In this document: positions 50,856 to 63,662 of the stretch, in pieces
Layout: each line of letters begins with the position of its first letter
Numbering within the stretch: the stretch's first letter is position 1
Origin: Lepidonotus clava
Taxonomy: Eukaryota > Annelida > Polychaeta > Phyllodocida > Polynoidae
Assembly (NCBI GenBank): GCA_936440205.1
Contig: OW387145.1
Coordinates: 15,809,396-15,873,395, forward strand
DNA: 64,000 nucleotides
Direction: 5' to 3'
Made by a program: the position numbers and the translations under genes
The notes under the pieces: model-generated
Told to the model about the DNA's origin: nothing
The model's database searches: none
The model's input: only the letters and a program-made list of their open reading frames with translations

Positions 50856-51055
50856 AGTGAAAGCCCGAACCGGAAACGGCGTAAAATGTCCCATGGGGTC
50901 ATCGACTTGACGCATGCGCAGTCGCCAAGCCCGCCGCCGACGAGGCCGTGGGACGCGGCGGCGGCCGACTGGGAGCGACAACAGGTGTTACGACGTCCGG
51001 CCCCGCCCCGACGGGTCTCCGGCGAGCGGTGCAACACGCCAAGACAACGACGCAG
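50856..51055 (+). CDS. RNF38: RNF38/44 family E3 ubiquitin ligase, conserved N-terminal exon 3
   Basis: A 200-bp exon with the acceptor TTTTTGCAG and the donor CGCAG|GTAAGC, phase 0 in and phase 2 out. It encodes SESPNRKRRKMSHGVIDLT, AQSPSPPPTRPWD and RRVSGERCNTPRQRR. Vertebrate RNF38 has SEDSPSPKRQRLSHSVFDYT, SPAPSPPMRPWE and FSGERCNTPARNRR in the same order, so family identity is clear. The basic KRRK and the bipartite Arg clusters are consistent with the nuclear localisation reported for RNF38. RNF38 and RNF44 are RING-H2 E3 ligases that transfer ubiquitin from an E2; p53 is a reported human RNF38 substrate. The RING itself is C-terminal and outside the window. Invertebrates usually have one co-orthologue of the two vertebrate genes. 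Confidence 0.92.
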
Positions 51056-52274
51056 GTAAGCACATGCACTGCTCTGGGAGCAGGCGCTGGTTTTTTAATA
51101 AGGTCTGCTGGTTAAGAAAGGACCGAGACACATTTTGTAAAGAATCAAAAGGATCTGATTGTAATTCTATGAGTGCTTACATATAACACGAGGACAAAAT
51201 GTCACAAGGAAAATATGTTAGAAAATTGTCAGATATAGCTTAGATATTTGCAAAACATATTATGACATTGCAATTAGCTTTTATTATAGGGCATAACACA
51301 CTTTAAGTTTTGAGTTTTTCGGTCAGCTTGGTCAGCAGACCTAACTTTCTTGTACTAGTTGAATCGAAACGTTTTTACATTACAGGTGCTCTTCCAATAT
51401 ATGTTTAGGATAATACGAATTAATGAAAAGGTCTGAAATACCAATATCCACAAGTAATTTATGGTCGGGGGATGGAGCTATTTAGGGTTACGAGACAAAT
51501 GAAAATCAGTGCTTACAAGAGATCATAGGGGCCCAGTTACAAAGAGTCGATGGTGTTGGGATATGGGTCAGCAATGTGGTGACCAGTCTCATTTCTGGGT
51601 GGTAAAGTTCTGTCAGGGGGTGGCATGTAAAGTTCAACTTTATAGTTGAATATGTTCACATATTTATGTATACACTGGAGCCCGTATATCCATCTAATAT
51701 TGGTGCCTGAAAAGTGTCAAGAGAACAGGAACAGTTAAGTAAGAGATTAAACTCGGACTTAAAATTGGAATATGCTCTTAGTGACTGAAAAGAAGATGGT
51801 TAATATCACCCAGACTAGTTCAAACCATAGGCAATCAAACATTCCACACCAACTAGCATACTTCAGGTAGGTCAAGGCATAATTGACTGAGTCTTATCGA
51901 CCATCTGATTGGTTTGGCTAAAGATAGAGATGCCCCATTCCGGACCCCAATTAATACCTCAGAAACTGAATCTAAACTCCCTATATATAAAGTAAGAGAG
52001 AGCTTAAAGTATAAATTTAGCCTTCTTGGACAGAATGAAAGCAAGGACCCACTAACCCGTAATCTAAAGTCGACCCTAAAATAACGACCTGACTGACCTT
52101 GGGTTGACCTGCGGGGAGGTCGTCCAGGTCAGCCACAGGTGTGGTCGTCGGCAGCATACTTTAACGACATGTCGCCTGGTCACCGAGGCCATCTCTGGGG
52201 GAGAGGGCGGGCCACTGAAAGAGCGGCCTGGTTGTCTGGGTGTGGTCAGACACTGTAGTTGAAACTGCCGGCTA

Positions 52275-52560
52275 GGTCTATAATGGTACCCATCTGCCAA
52301 CCTGCCACAACCCCTAAAGTGGTTATAACCACAATAGACCATTACAGTCAAAAACTGTAGGTAAGGTGCATACAGGCAGTTACCCCTCTGTTACAACCTA
52401 CCCAACATACCTACTAAGCATACTAGGCCACTACAGTCATACAATGTAGCAGAGATAATTATAATATAGTATAGTATAATTCTCTCTGACTGTAGGCAGG
52501 GTCTATACTGGTACCCATCTGCCACAACCTACCAACCTGCCACAACCTACCACACTAGGT
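52275..52560 (+). repeat. Diffuse tandem/direct repeats (CATCTGCCACAACCTACC)
   Basis: TGGTACCCATCTGCCA occurs near 52285 and 52509, each followed by CCTGCCACAACC-type units. ACAACCTACC, ACTACAGTCA and CTGTAGG-like words recur in between. A decayed duplication. Confidence 0.45.
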
Positions 52561-55500
52561 AGCCTGCGCCGCAAGCCCCTCTCCTGTACGGGGCTTGCCA
52601 GGAGCCCCGATCCGATCGTGTAGTGAACTTGACAGGGAGGTGGGGCAATGAGGGGCCAATACGATGATATGGAAAACAGCAACCCAGCTTTAAGTTATGA
52701 AAAATGAGACGTGGGGCACCAGTTTTTGAGAGACAAATGCGGAGACTAATCGAGCCCCAGGAGGTTAAACTTTTGAATCGATTTTCATTCAAACATGGCG
52801 CCTGTCTCCTTCCTCCACAAGGGAGCAGTTAGTTTGTACATCAACAGACTTGTAAGAGTGACTCCTTGACAGGAGATTTCCACAAACATTCAAAATCATA
52901 ATGCTCCCTTCCTCTCAAACCCGTTGCAACGGAAAAGGGAGACATGATTTTTAGGAGGGTCCTGTTCGTCCCTGGAATGGCAATATCCAGGGACGAATAC
53001 TTTGTCTAACACTAGGATACAGCCTATCACCGACCCTGGGTCACGGTGGCCTGGTGCTGTAGGGCCAATCCCGAAAAGGCCTTTTGTGATTCAGATAGAT
53101 CCGTCCTTTTATCACATTGAGTAGCGGTGATGGTGGCAGAGTGGATACAGAGGATGTGGGTGCGTTGAGAGGTCGACGTGCATGTTGGTTATGACAACCC
53201 TGGAGTGGATGGCACCAGACATCCTGGATGATTAGAGTCACCACCACTGATGTGGGTTGGGGTACCCAGTCCCTAAGTAGGCCAGGGTGGTGACCCGGTA
53301 ACACACCATCCACACAGCATGTAGACAGTGCAGATGTGAATTTTGAAAACTCCATAGTTAAAATGCGTAAAAATAAGTCACGAGAAATGTTAAAACAATT
53401 ATTTCAACCCATTAGAAGATACAAAATGATGTATTATATGGTGGGAAGGGCCAGATTCGTTTCACTCGACATATCCAGTATTTTGGTCTGATTAAATACT
53501 GATATTCTGTGGTTAACCATTACCCTGCCAAAGGTTTCACCAAGTAGATATATTGGTGCGTTCAAATTGAGGACGCAGTAGTTGGTGGTGTCAGTCCATA
53601 TGGTGGTATGGGTGGTGTGTGGGCCGGCCGTCTCCATGTGGGTCTCTGTATGCATGGCTGCGGGACACCGTCAGTCGGTAATGTATGGTAATACTGCCCA
53701 CTCTAAAGGCTGAGTAACACCACAATGAACTCCCATCAAATCTATACAAAAATTACATCCCATGAAAAAGTGTCCTCCACGGATGTCTCAATGGCTTTTC
53801 AGCCATGGTTTCTCCATAAAAAATACGTAGCCCTAATGTTGTTGCCATTTGGAGTTATGACGTACATGTATGTACGATTTGGGCCAAATAGCCACTTTTA
53901 TTGGTATGCATTTAAACGCCTTTGGCGTCCGGACCTGACCCGGTGCCCGACATGTGTGGTCACCATTTAACTCTGTAAACGACTTCCTCATTAGTGGAGT
54001 CCACGTTAATCAGGTCAGTAACTGTGGACGTGGCCACAAGGTCAGAGCAGACAGAACAATGACTGTATATAGACTCATTACCACCACAACAGAGCATGGA
54101 GAATGGGAGGGACAAAGGTGAGGGGAGTCACTGCAGAGGCTTTGTTCTCCCAGCAGACTCCTCCAGGGTGGACAGGGGCCGTCCAGGCGCCTCTCCAGGG
54201 CAGGGTCCGTGTCCTGGCACGGTTACCTCAGCAGAGACCAAGCCCAGAGGGGAGAGCTGCCGTTTACCTGTATAGCCGCTGTCCACCGATAGATTGAGAG
54301 TGGGTCAGTTGTACAACATACATTCTGTGGTAGTAGTCAGAGTGACACGTGAAAGACAATACTTATCTGTAGAACTAGAAAAAAAGGCTAAGTTATTGTT
54401 ATCGCCTTTGATTCTACATATACATAGGTTTTTACGGTTGTTACCACTCAAGTATCTCTCAGAATTTAATTTCAAAAGGATGATAAAATCATTTTCTAAA
54501 GATTGCCTTCTCATAACCTAATTCTTCTCCTGACATCTTTTGTCTTTAACTAGTCCTGAGCATGTCTCACTGACTATAGACTCCCCAGACTCAGCCCCCA
54601 TCCAAAGTAGCCCTCTGCCTTAAAATCTATAGTGTCTTTTCACTAACCATTGACTCTCGACCATTGGTTGAATTGACACCCAAACAGGATGTCTGGTAGG
54701 CAGCCCTGACTGGAGGTCTGGTTTTTGCCCGGTGGTGACCGCCTCGATCAGCAGTACTCCGTGTGATAGTGTCTGACCCAGGTCTGTAGGAGACTTGGTA
54801 GGCAGGGAGGGATCTAGGTATCTGCCAGACAGTCTATTGGTGTGTGGTTAACGTCTATTGCAGAGGGGCTGAAATTGTCTTCTATAAAAACTTATAAAAA
54901 TAATTTGCAAGATACTGTTTTAGTCAAATTATTTTGTACCATCGATTAGTCAATACCATCGACAATCTTAGTATGTATGCATACTGAGGGTAAATATCAT
55001 GCTTTCCCTTATCTCAAAATTTCCGTTTATCATGCCCAATGGTCAAATATATCCTATTATGATTTACATTGTATCAAAAGAAGAGAGAAACAGACATCAT
55101 TAGCATTTATGTCACAGGAAGGAAAAGTATACGTTTCTAAATTTAGGTAAGGAGGTCAGATGGGACACAACTAGAGCCTTTGTCGTTTGAGTAACGATAG
55201 CCACGTCAGTTGTTACTTTCAGGGGTTAAAAATGGTATGCCCTTATGAATTATGTATTGTTTCCGATGCACCCGTTTCCCCACCGACCAGTGTGCACCAG
55301 GTGCACCCTCCAACAAAGTACCATGGGAAGACTTCCCGCGGGTTGGTAGGTCACATGACCGGCGGCCAGGTCACGCGAGATCACGTCTCGGGGCTCATTT
55401 GCATAATTAGTGTGGACCAAATGAGGGCGGTGAGGGTTGGGCGTCGAACAGTCCCCATAGGAGGGGGCTTAGTTATCAGTCATTGGGTTTAACAGTTCAC

Positions 55501-55799
55501 TAGGGCCCCCTGGACACATCTGACTTCTGCATACCCAAAATGTGCTCTCACTTTTGATACCCTGTTGAAATGACAGTTGATATGTGGAATGATTTTGACA
55601 GCGTTTAGAAAACATCAATATGAGTGTCTTCAGAAAAGAAAGGTTTGGTAAATGTGCATGTCTTTTATAGATATGAGAACACCGAGTTATGTTCAGTCAA
55701 AATAATTAGTGCTTGTTTTTGTGGTTTAATTCTTAACAGAGATGCACATGGCCATGATCCACCGACTCATGCTTTAATTCAGATCGATGATCATTCTCA

Positions 55800-55896
55800 T
55801 CTATGATACACTAGTGATGAACAAAACGGGAGCAAAACGTCTAAATAAGTCCAATCTATGACACACTACTGATGACCAACACGTCTCAATAAAACC
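55800..55896 (+). repeat. Two diverged direct repeats (about 48 bp)
   Basis: CTATGATACACTAGTGATGA...ACGTCTAAATAA is followed by CTATGACACACTACTGATGA...ACGTCTCAATAA, roughly 50 bases apart. Confidence 0.5.
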
Positions 55897-58800
55897 AGGT
55901 GATTTACAGTGCGTTCTTAATATAGACCAATATGATGGGCTAACGGACCTTATAAGGCTGGGTTCGGGGTTTGTCGATGAACAGGGGTGGTGAATAACCC
56001 TAACTCGTGAATCACACCTGGCTCAGACTCACCCGTTTAGGTTGCTATGACGAACCCAGGACGTCGTCAACCTGAACGTACGGCCTGGGTCCACTGCCGC
56101 ACGGCGCGCTGAGGCCATCTGGCGGCACTCGGGTGAAGCCGACCTGAGAAGTCAGTGTTGTGTGTCACTGCAGCTGACGGCAGATGAATAATACGTGAAT
56201 AATCTCATTTCTGAGTCAGCCACCCATTAAAGTCTATAAATAAAAAGTTGGGTAGTCAGATGAGAATATATGTGTCAAAAAGTTGAATATGGTAAAAATA
56301 CCACACCCAGATTCCTTTAAAATGTCAAGATTTGTTAATGCTTTATTCTATCTTTTATACAGAGCTCTTCCGATAGTGGTCAACGTACAGATCTATCATT
56401 AATTGCCATATGCGGTGAGAATCAACCATGATTCCTTGCATAGAAATATGGTGGGATTTGGTCCGCCTCCATATGTTAGAATATAGAAGTAGGTTTTGGA
56501 AACGACTTGTAGCGAAATACCACGATGCCACAGGGATGGAGGAATTGCCAAATGATGGTTGTCTGAATAAAGCATAGCACAAATATAGGAAATATTTGAA
56601 GCAGGAGGTATTTAAACGAGTCAAGAACCCAAATACGTTACAATTACTAAATGTCCCATAACCTACCAAAAGGAGATTATACTACCGAGACATAACTCGG
56701 TAGCAAGTCCAAAAATTCAGAGAGTGCCAATCTCCTACCCTCGCCGTCTCTCCGGGTTTATCATGGGAGAGTTTTCGAGATAATTTACTTGATTTTGGGT
56801 TCCTTCGTCCGTTACTTCAGTGTTGTCTTGTTTCATCTTTCCGTGCTCATATCTACTGCATCATGTTCTGAATTAAGATGACTCGGTATGATTATTTTGC
56901 GGCTCTAGATCCTATGCGTCAATGCAAAACGTAACTCGAATGAAAGAGGAACTACGACATTGAAAAGGAAGCCGACCCTACAGATGGACATTGGAATGTA
57001 GAGTAAATTAAAACCGCCTCATTGTACTTTCGGCAATACATTCACTTAACCTAGTTCCTTTTTACTGCACCCATTACAGAAAGTCGGTGGACGGCAATAG
57101 ACGTTGAATGAAAACAGGTATGAAAAAAGGTGCACCTACCTTTTGAAACACAGATTAGAAAATTTCACAACAAATCGTTTTCATATCATTGTTATTGACC
57201 ATCAATGTTTGATATTATAAGAATAACAAGGGCTTAGTGGGTCCAGTGTCCATGCACATCTCCCTCCAATTCTGACTCCATGTACCTGATAGGCCCCACG
57301 TCCGGGCCGCCCTCACCCGCCACGAGGGGGTTCTAAGGGTAGCGTGCCTGCCACCAGTAACTTTTAGTCGCAATTAAAAACTTAGCCTGTCTATCCTCAA
57401 CCGCACAACTACCAAATACCGACTGCGCCCAGATTCCATGCCCCCTTTCCGCTCCAAACCACAGCCGCCCACATTATAATCTCGGTTCTTTTGGTAATTG
57501 GTGCCGCTTCACTGGGATAATAACGATAAATTGGACCCGATTGTTGGGGACGTAACTACTATCAAACTCCATGTGGTGATATGATATCCCCTTTTTGGGC
57601 ACGGACCAGTCTGCTAAGGAGTGCACGCACTCTCAATTAGCATTATTACCGACTGCTAGTTAGCCTTGCCCCTAGGGCAGGGGGGAGTTAAAACAAGAAG
57701 GGCCAAGGGGAGGGGGGCTGACATGTATAATTGGGCCGGGCGGCCACATTACTGTTGATTATGCATGCTCTGGTTGGGACGGTGGCCTAACCTGACTGTC
57801 TTATTGGTCTTCTTACCAGCGGCGCACCTGTAATTAAGGACCTGCTTACCTGCCCAGGTGGGGCGCAGGTAGCAGCACACAGGTGGTGCGGACGGAGGGC
57901 ACCAGGCAAAGGGTGCATGGCGTTATTATAATCTGCCCACCCCGTGACGACAGCCGACCCAGGGTGATAAGGGCACTCTCTGTAATGTCTCTAAGTCTGC
58001 AGTACCCATAGGACACAACCCACGGCCGACATAGGCGGGACAGGACGTCGTTGGGGGACGTGTCCGCCCCGTATCTACACATCATTTACCTCCATGTTTA
58101 ACGAAGGCAGTCAATAAGACCAGGATCTACTGACGCGGCTGCTTCCAGTCTGGTTTACCAAACAGCCTGTGTGGTTCTGCAATCGGCCCAGACATTGCCT
58201 TTTTTGCTTCGGAGACCAATGCACGTTGCGGAATTCACTAACCGCCTTTTCCCAACGTTGTTGATGTGGAGTTTTGAGGATAGCCGTGATCATGGAATAC
58301 CCGGAGGAAGGATCTATCTTGATCAGAATCCCCTCATAGGTTGCACAAAAAGCTCGGTTTTTCTATGTCATACAGATTGCGCTACGAAAATAGAAGAAAG
58401 TAACATTTTCGTTGTCTAATCATAGGGCTTCATCCAGCATCAGCTTATAAGTGTGTTATGTGATTCTTGTAGGTTGTCTATCATATAATGAATCACCATA
58501 GGATACCATACGGAGAAGACTGAGGAAATGCATGAGTGGATGTCCTAGAATACCATTCGTGCATCCCATAATTTATCACACAATTAGCTATTTACATAAA
58601 CCCAAACAAGGCCCTTGTGCCCGGATCTAGGTGAAGAGCTTTGTCTCGGGGACGGATTGGGAGGTCGTGGCCGCACAAAGCCCTCACCTCAGGCCCCCTC
58701 ACCCAACACTCAGTGAGCTGCTCTTGTGTGGCGAGCTGCTCGTGCCCTGATCGAGTTACTCAGGGGCGGCGTCAGAGTTCACCGGCCGACCTCAGAGGCC

Positions 58801-59368
58801 AGGCTAGGCACACAGGTGTTACAGCATACCCTGAGACTAATGCTGTAGCCAACCCACACCCCCACCGCTACAATCCTCCTGTATGCCCCCTCCCACCTGC
58901 CGCTATCTCCGGGACAAAGACCGCCGCTGGCAGCGCCGCTGTTGGCCTGGGAGGGAACTAAGTGTATTTTGTAAGTAGGATCGAGACAAAGAATTCGGGT
59001 TGGCAGAAGGATCTAGGGCTGGAAGGGCGGGTGTGAATACCTGAGGTCGTGGGCACCGACACAGTGTGGTTATGTCACGCGCCCAGTGGAAGGGACGTTT
59101 GTCGAACGGATAGCCCAGAGAGTCAATGCCCAGAGCAGCTCATAGAGCACAACAAAGGGCCTGAGTCACTCATTGCCTTCTAGAGAACTGGATCTCTGAA
59201 TCAGGAGTCTGTATGCGCCCTCCCATCCCCAACCCATATGGATTGCCTTCAGCATATATATGTATTGCAATCGGTAGCAAACGACCTAGGTATCTTTCCA
59301 CCGACGACCACCTTGTAGGAGCATCCTGTGGGGTATCGATCTGCTCGGACCATCAGTTGGCTTCTACA

Positions 59369-59383
59369 GTAACCATGGTGACT
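59369..59383. promoter_or_regulatory. X-box-like palindrome GTAACCATGGTGACT
   Basis: Near-consensus RFX half sites around CCATGG, 1.9 kb upstream of the nested ORF. Motif evidence only. Confidence 0.3.
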
Positions 59384-61237
59384 GGGCAAGGGGCGGGCCT
59401 GGTCTGACTCAGCCGCCATCCGGGATCCCCCCCCCCCTCCTCCCGATGAGCTGGGAATCCCAGGCCCTGACTCAGCGCCTCCGGAGTGACGTCGTCGGCT
59501 GACGGTGATGACGAGGGGAGAGCCGTCCTCAGGGCCAGGAGTCTGACGGTGTGAGGTCAGAGACAGCTCGAGCTGCTCATAGGCCGAGAAAAGAGCAACT
59601 CAGCACAGAGGGGACGAGTGGACATACCTCTACATAACGTCACCTGTTGGCACTGAGCTACATTGAGACTACCGACAGACACGGAGATAAGGACTTCTGT
59701 TACTTTTTACACACCAGGACATAGGGAATTGACAGTAGAGGACATCCTGTGTTGGCGTCGCAATGTTCTACCCGTTCGTATACTACTGTCACTCATGTCC
59801 CATTTACTAAGCCTTTATCGACTCTTCTGTTGCTGCTCTGCACGAACTGCCTTACCCCCCATGCCATGGGCTGTTCTTTCTTATCGCTTCCCCTAGGCTT
59901 GACCTGTGGCCACCCACGCCTTCCCTCCCCGCGGCCTGCACTGCTCACCTGGTCGTCACGGCTCAGTGGGTTTCCCGCCGTCACGGCTGAGTAATTTCCC
60001 ACCGTTTCATTGCCTGCAGCCTCACCTGGAGCAATTGCCTGGTGGGCGTCTTTCTACAGCCCGAGGTGTGCCGGAGAGGTCAGGTGGAGGTAAGGCGGCT
60101 CTCTGACTGCCAGCTGGGACCAATCTGATTCAGTCCAAGGGTTTGAATTTGGCGGGTAAGGCGTTGGCTTCTGGGAAGAGTGGACCTCTTAGAACAGCGC
60201 AGTTGGACTTAGCAGTTTAGCGGTGTTGAGCTTACGCTGAAAACTGTCGGTATGTTATATGTTACACAGCATCTACATACTAATGCTCTCTAACCCCCTA
60301 ATCATAATGTCCCAGGTTGGACATTCAGACTGACTTAAGTTATAGACTCCTAAACAGCCCAGCTGCATGGCAGTTTCGTGTTCCACCACACTTAGGTGAC
60401 GACAATTACGGGAAGACATCCAGTACTGTGCATGTTGTGCGGCACTTAATCTTAATTTTTTAGTGACGAGACGTTCGTTGTATGATTAAACGTCATTGAC
60501 CTGAGATCGGGACAAAGCTGGCCAGTGTGCCAGACAGCTCATTGTGAGGGCAGTGTATTGAGAGTCTACCATACTGTGGGTATTACATCAAGACTGAGCA
60601 GCTCTGAGTGCTCATGGAGACAAAGACCGCCCATCATCAATCGGTCAGTCTGACCAACGTTCACCGTGAATGGATTGGGACCAGTGAGGTGGATAATGTA
60701 AGCGGTGTCCGGGATTGAGGTGGTCATTGAAAACCTCCCATAGCTGCCGCCAACTGAGTCAGTATCCTCCACTGACGTGTCTACCCAGCCAACAACTGCT
60801 GAATCTCCATAAGGATATTACTCCAACAAAGGAGGAGATGATCAGAACTGTAGCCGTCAGTGCTTAGTCACAGGAATAACTACTTTACGTTAAGACTGGG
60901 GGCAGTCACTGCCATCAGCTATTGGATATCGATTTGTGCCACCAACAAAGGATTCTCGTACCACGTGCATCCCTCCCGCGGAGTTCCCCAACATAACTCC
61001 ATAGTGTCAAGTGTTTTTCCCAAGGTAGAATAATCGGGAAGGATATGACGAGATTGTCCATAGACACTCACATACATTTAGTACTTTTCACGGTATGGAC
61101 TTCAACACACAGACAAAGTGCTACTTCTAGGTGTGAGGGTCAGGAGAATTTGTGTTAGAATTCACCAGCTGTGTGTTAGCCCTGTCAGTGTGGCCGGGCC
61201 TTGACAACCCGTAACTGACCACTCACTGACCACCACC

Positions 61238-62872
61238 ATGGTGGGCGGGGAGATGACCGAGCTGGTGGTGTGGCGACATGCCTACAGCTTCGTGGCACGT
61301 CTCACACAACAACTGGTCACTACGGCCAGGAACCAGCAGCACCAGACTGTCGCCATGGAGACGGACGTCACCCTGGAGGGCCACGACCAGGGCCCACGTG
61401 GTCAGACCGAGATACCACGTGTTCAGAACGAGTTACCACGTGGTGACGTCGAGACAGGAGGTGATTCTCGGGTACCCTCCCAAAGTGGTGAGAACACAGG
61501 GGAACCGATGTCCAGCCGTCACATCGGTAGCACACCCTCTTTATTACAAGGACAGACTAACAGAAGGGCATCTAACAATTTGAATAGTCTACATGGTACT
61601 AGACGTCATTGTACTAATGGTGATAATATTAATACGCAATTGAATGGTTTCTCAGGGCGATCCTCACCCCAGGGCCACGTTAGTTGTGGCCAGTCCTCCA
61701 CGTCAGGAGAGGAGGGGGGTTTAGACGAGGTCTTCATGGACATCCACGACTACAGCGGGGCAGGTGGGCAGGAGCAGCAGGCTGAGGGGCGTGGCTTCAC
61801 CCTCACTGGAGACTTGATTGACAACCTGGAGGAGTGGTCAACGGCCAGCGCCCCGCCCAGTCCACACCGGAGGCGGAGGGTGAGGGCGAGGAGTCGAGGC
61901 TTTGCCTGGAGGCAGACAGGCAGCTTGGACGATATGAACATCTGGGCCCGTCTTAGACGGTTGTGTGATAGTCCAGATTCTGTCAATCAGACACATTGCC
62001 CCACACAGGCCACGCCCCCTGTGACTCCGCCCCTCGCCCCTAATCCGTCCCCGGTGCACCCCGCCTTCCCGACCCCACCCAGCCTCATAGAGAACTTCAC
62101 GGCCCTGCTGTCGGCCACCAGGTCCGACCGGACCGCGGCAGGGTCAGGGGACGGACTAGTCGGTCAGGAGGCTGGGTTACCGTCAGGGTCTCCACAAGGT
62201 CACACAACTCTACAGCAACAAGAACAACAACGAAACCTACAGCAACAACCTGCACAACAACATCAACAGCAACAACAACCTACACAACAGCAAGAACGTC
62301 CAAACCCACCCAATGACGCACAGTCGTCTGACCTGGTGCTCAACTTTGACATCCTCCTGAACCGCTTCTACTACGAGGTGTTCCTCTGGATGTACGTCAA
62401 CGTCATGCTCCATCCGCGGTCGTCGCCGCTGCGCGCGCGCCTCCACTTCCTGTCCCAGCGCGGCGGCGGGGGTCAGTCGGTGCAGGACGTGGCCCTCAGC
62501 CTCCTCCTGGGCTACTTTAACGGCTTCCACCAGGGCCGCGCGCCGCTACTCACCAACATCCGCGCCGCGCTCGGCCGCATCGACGACGCCGCTACCACCG
62601 CGTCGACGACTACTTCCGGTGAAACATGGCCACCGGAAGCGGAAATGCGTCGTCTCCGGGAGCTGTCGGTGGAAATGGGGATCCAGCTGAACCCGCGCCA
62701 AATGCTGAGGACTTTCTCCACGGTGGTGCGGGACGTGGTGATGGGGCGCGGGCCACAGGGGGCCGCCCCTCAAAACACCGCCCCTCAGACTGCCGCCCCT
62801 CCCACCGCCGCCCCTCAGAACACTACCACGCCCACCCAACTACCACCGTGTCGGTCCTACACTGCTGGGTAG
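61238..62872 (+). CDS. Nested 544-residue protein of unknown family, Gln-rich
   Basis: A 1635-bp uninterrupted frame. The start has an optimal context (CCACCATGG) and an in-frame TGA lies upstream at 61202-61204, so the N-terminus is well defined. Visible parts: MTELVVWRHAYSFVARLTQQ (residues 6-25, amphipathic helix-like); Ser/Gly/Asn-rich linker (60-165); acidic GLDEVFMDIHDYS (about 162-174); Arg-rich PHRRRRVRARSRG (about 208-220), a possible nuclear signal; DDMNIWARLRRLCDSP; PPSLIENFTALLSATRSD; a Gln tract (about 325-352); then a compact GC3-biased block (about 362-503) with DLVLNFDILLNRFYYEVFLW, MYVNVMLHPRSSPLRARLHF and LSLLLGYFNGFHQG, which looks like a folded helical domain. The tail is PQNTAPQTAAPPTAAPQNTT. 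I recognise no family or catalytic motif and see no signal peptide or clear membrane span. It lies in sense inside intron 3 of the RNF38/44-like gene. It could be a single-exon nested gene, an ancient retrocopy, or a first exon (see the donor overlapping its stop). Confidence 0.8.
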   Translation: MVGGEMTELVVWRHAYSFVARLTQQLVTTARNQQHQTVAMETDVTLEGHDQGPRGQTEIPRVQNELPRGDVETGGDSRVPSQSGENTGEPMSSRHIGSTPSLLQGQTNRRASNNLNSLHGTRRHCTNGDNINTQLNGFSGRSSPQGHVSCGQSSTSGEEGGLDEVFMDIHDYSGAGGQEQQAEGRGFTLTGDLIDNLEEWSTASAPPSPHRRRRVRARSRGFAWRQTGSLDDMNIWARLRRLCDSPDSVNQTHCPTQATPPVTPPLAPNPSPVHPAFPTPPSLIENFTALLSATRSDRTAAGSGDGLVGQEAGLPSGSPQGHTTLQQQEQQRNLQQQPAQQHQQQQQPTQQQERPNPPNDAQSSDLVLNFDILLNRFYYEVFLWMYVNVMLHPRSSPLRARLHFLSQRGGGGQSVQDVALSLLLGYFNGFHQGRAPLLTNIRAALGRIDDAATTASTTTSGETWPPEAEMRRLRELSVEMGIQLNPRQMLRTFSTVVRDVVMGRGPQGAAPQNTAPQTAAPPTAAPQNTTTPTQLPPCRSYTAG

Positions 62873-62874
62873 GT
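62867..62874 (+). promoter_or_regulatory. Potential splice donor overlapping the nested ORF stop
   Basis: The stop codon TAG sits inside GG|GTAGGT, a plausible 5' splice site. Cutting there leaves phase 2, the phase required by the exon at 63663. It may be unused; GTAGGT is weaker than the GTAAG donors of the confirmed exons. Confidence 0.25.
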
Positions 62875-63538
62875 CATAGGTCGTCGTGGGACCCTCGGTC
62901 AGTTCTCCGGGGTGGGGAAGCATTGGTTTCAAATATCTGATTGCTAGCTATATCTTAATTAGGTATTAAGAAGGGCCATCGACCCCATGAAGCTGGGTCG
63001 TGTGAAACTTACTGAAAGGGACTATGGGATTGAATTATACCCACATTGTAGCACTGGGTTTGCCATAGAGGCTCAACTGGACATAGTAGATAGACAGAGG
63101 GCCCTAGGATTCTGTTTCGGTATATATTTGCGTAATGGGTATGTTTACAAGCAGTGGCCTCACGGGAGCAGTGTCAGTTATTCAGCTAGAATATCCAGAG
63201 GAATAGGTGACGGACAGAATGGTGTTGATGATAGGATTAAGTGTTCATAGGTATACCACCGCAAACTACTTTTCCATATATCAGTGTTTGATAAAGCGTC
63301 TAGAATCTTGCATTTCTGATTTTCTGTTTATTTTCTCTGCCTGCGTATATTGTTAGAATTCGGTTGTTTTGTTTTAGTTTTTACCAGATAATTGTCAGTA
63401 TCTATAAATACTGATTCTGTTATGGTTTTGGAATCCGAGTGTCTCATGGGTGACCAAACATATATTAGGCTCATTAAAAGGCGGGGAAAAAGAACGTAAA
63501 TGCAGTCTTTTTTCAGAGTATGATATTATAGGCATAGA

Positions 63539-63544
63539 AATAAA
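63539..63544 (+). terminator. Candidate poly(A) signal for the nested gene
   Basis: AATAAA in GAAATAAACG, 667 bases after the stop of the 544-residue ORF and about 120 bases before exon 4. If used, the nested transcript ends wholly inside intron 3. Confidence 0.3.
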
Positions 63545-63662
63545 CGCAATACCAAGTCATTTTAATGTAATTCTTTTACTCGAAAAGAAGAAAGGTACTT
63601 AGAAGAAAAGTAAAACTACCCATTGAGGTGCAGCCATTTTAAGCCTTGTCCTTGTCTTGCAG

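Larger units (their letters stand above)
51056..63662 (+). other. Intron 3 of the RNF38/44-like gene (12.6 kb), hosting a nested ORF
   Basis: From GTAAGC to the acceptor CTTGTCTTGCAG. It contains the same-strand 544-codon ORF at 61238. From 51056 to 61200 I see no exon, RNA gene or intact element. There are diffuse direct repeats around 52275-52560 (TGGTACCCATCTGCCA units and CACAACCTACC), a diverged 60-bp duplication at 55800-55896, an X-box-like palindrome at 59369, and GC-rich blocks at 57290-57800 and 59400-60110 that could be regulatory. Confidence 0.6.

Noticed and set aside
60578-60600. TGGGTATTACATCAAGACTG resembling miR-12
   Set aside because: The seed is altered and no opposite arm forms a hairpin.
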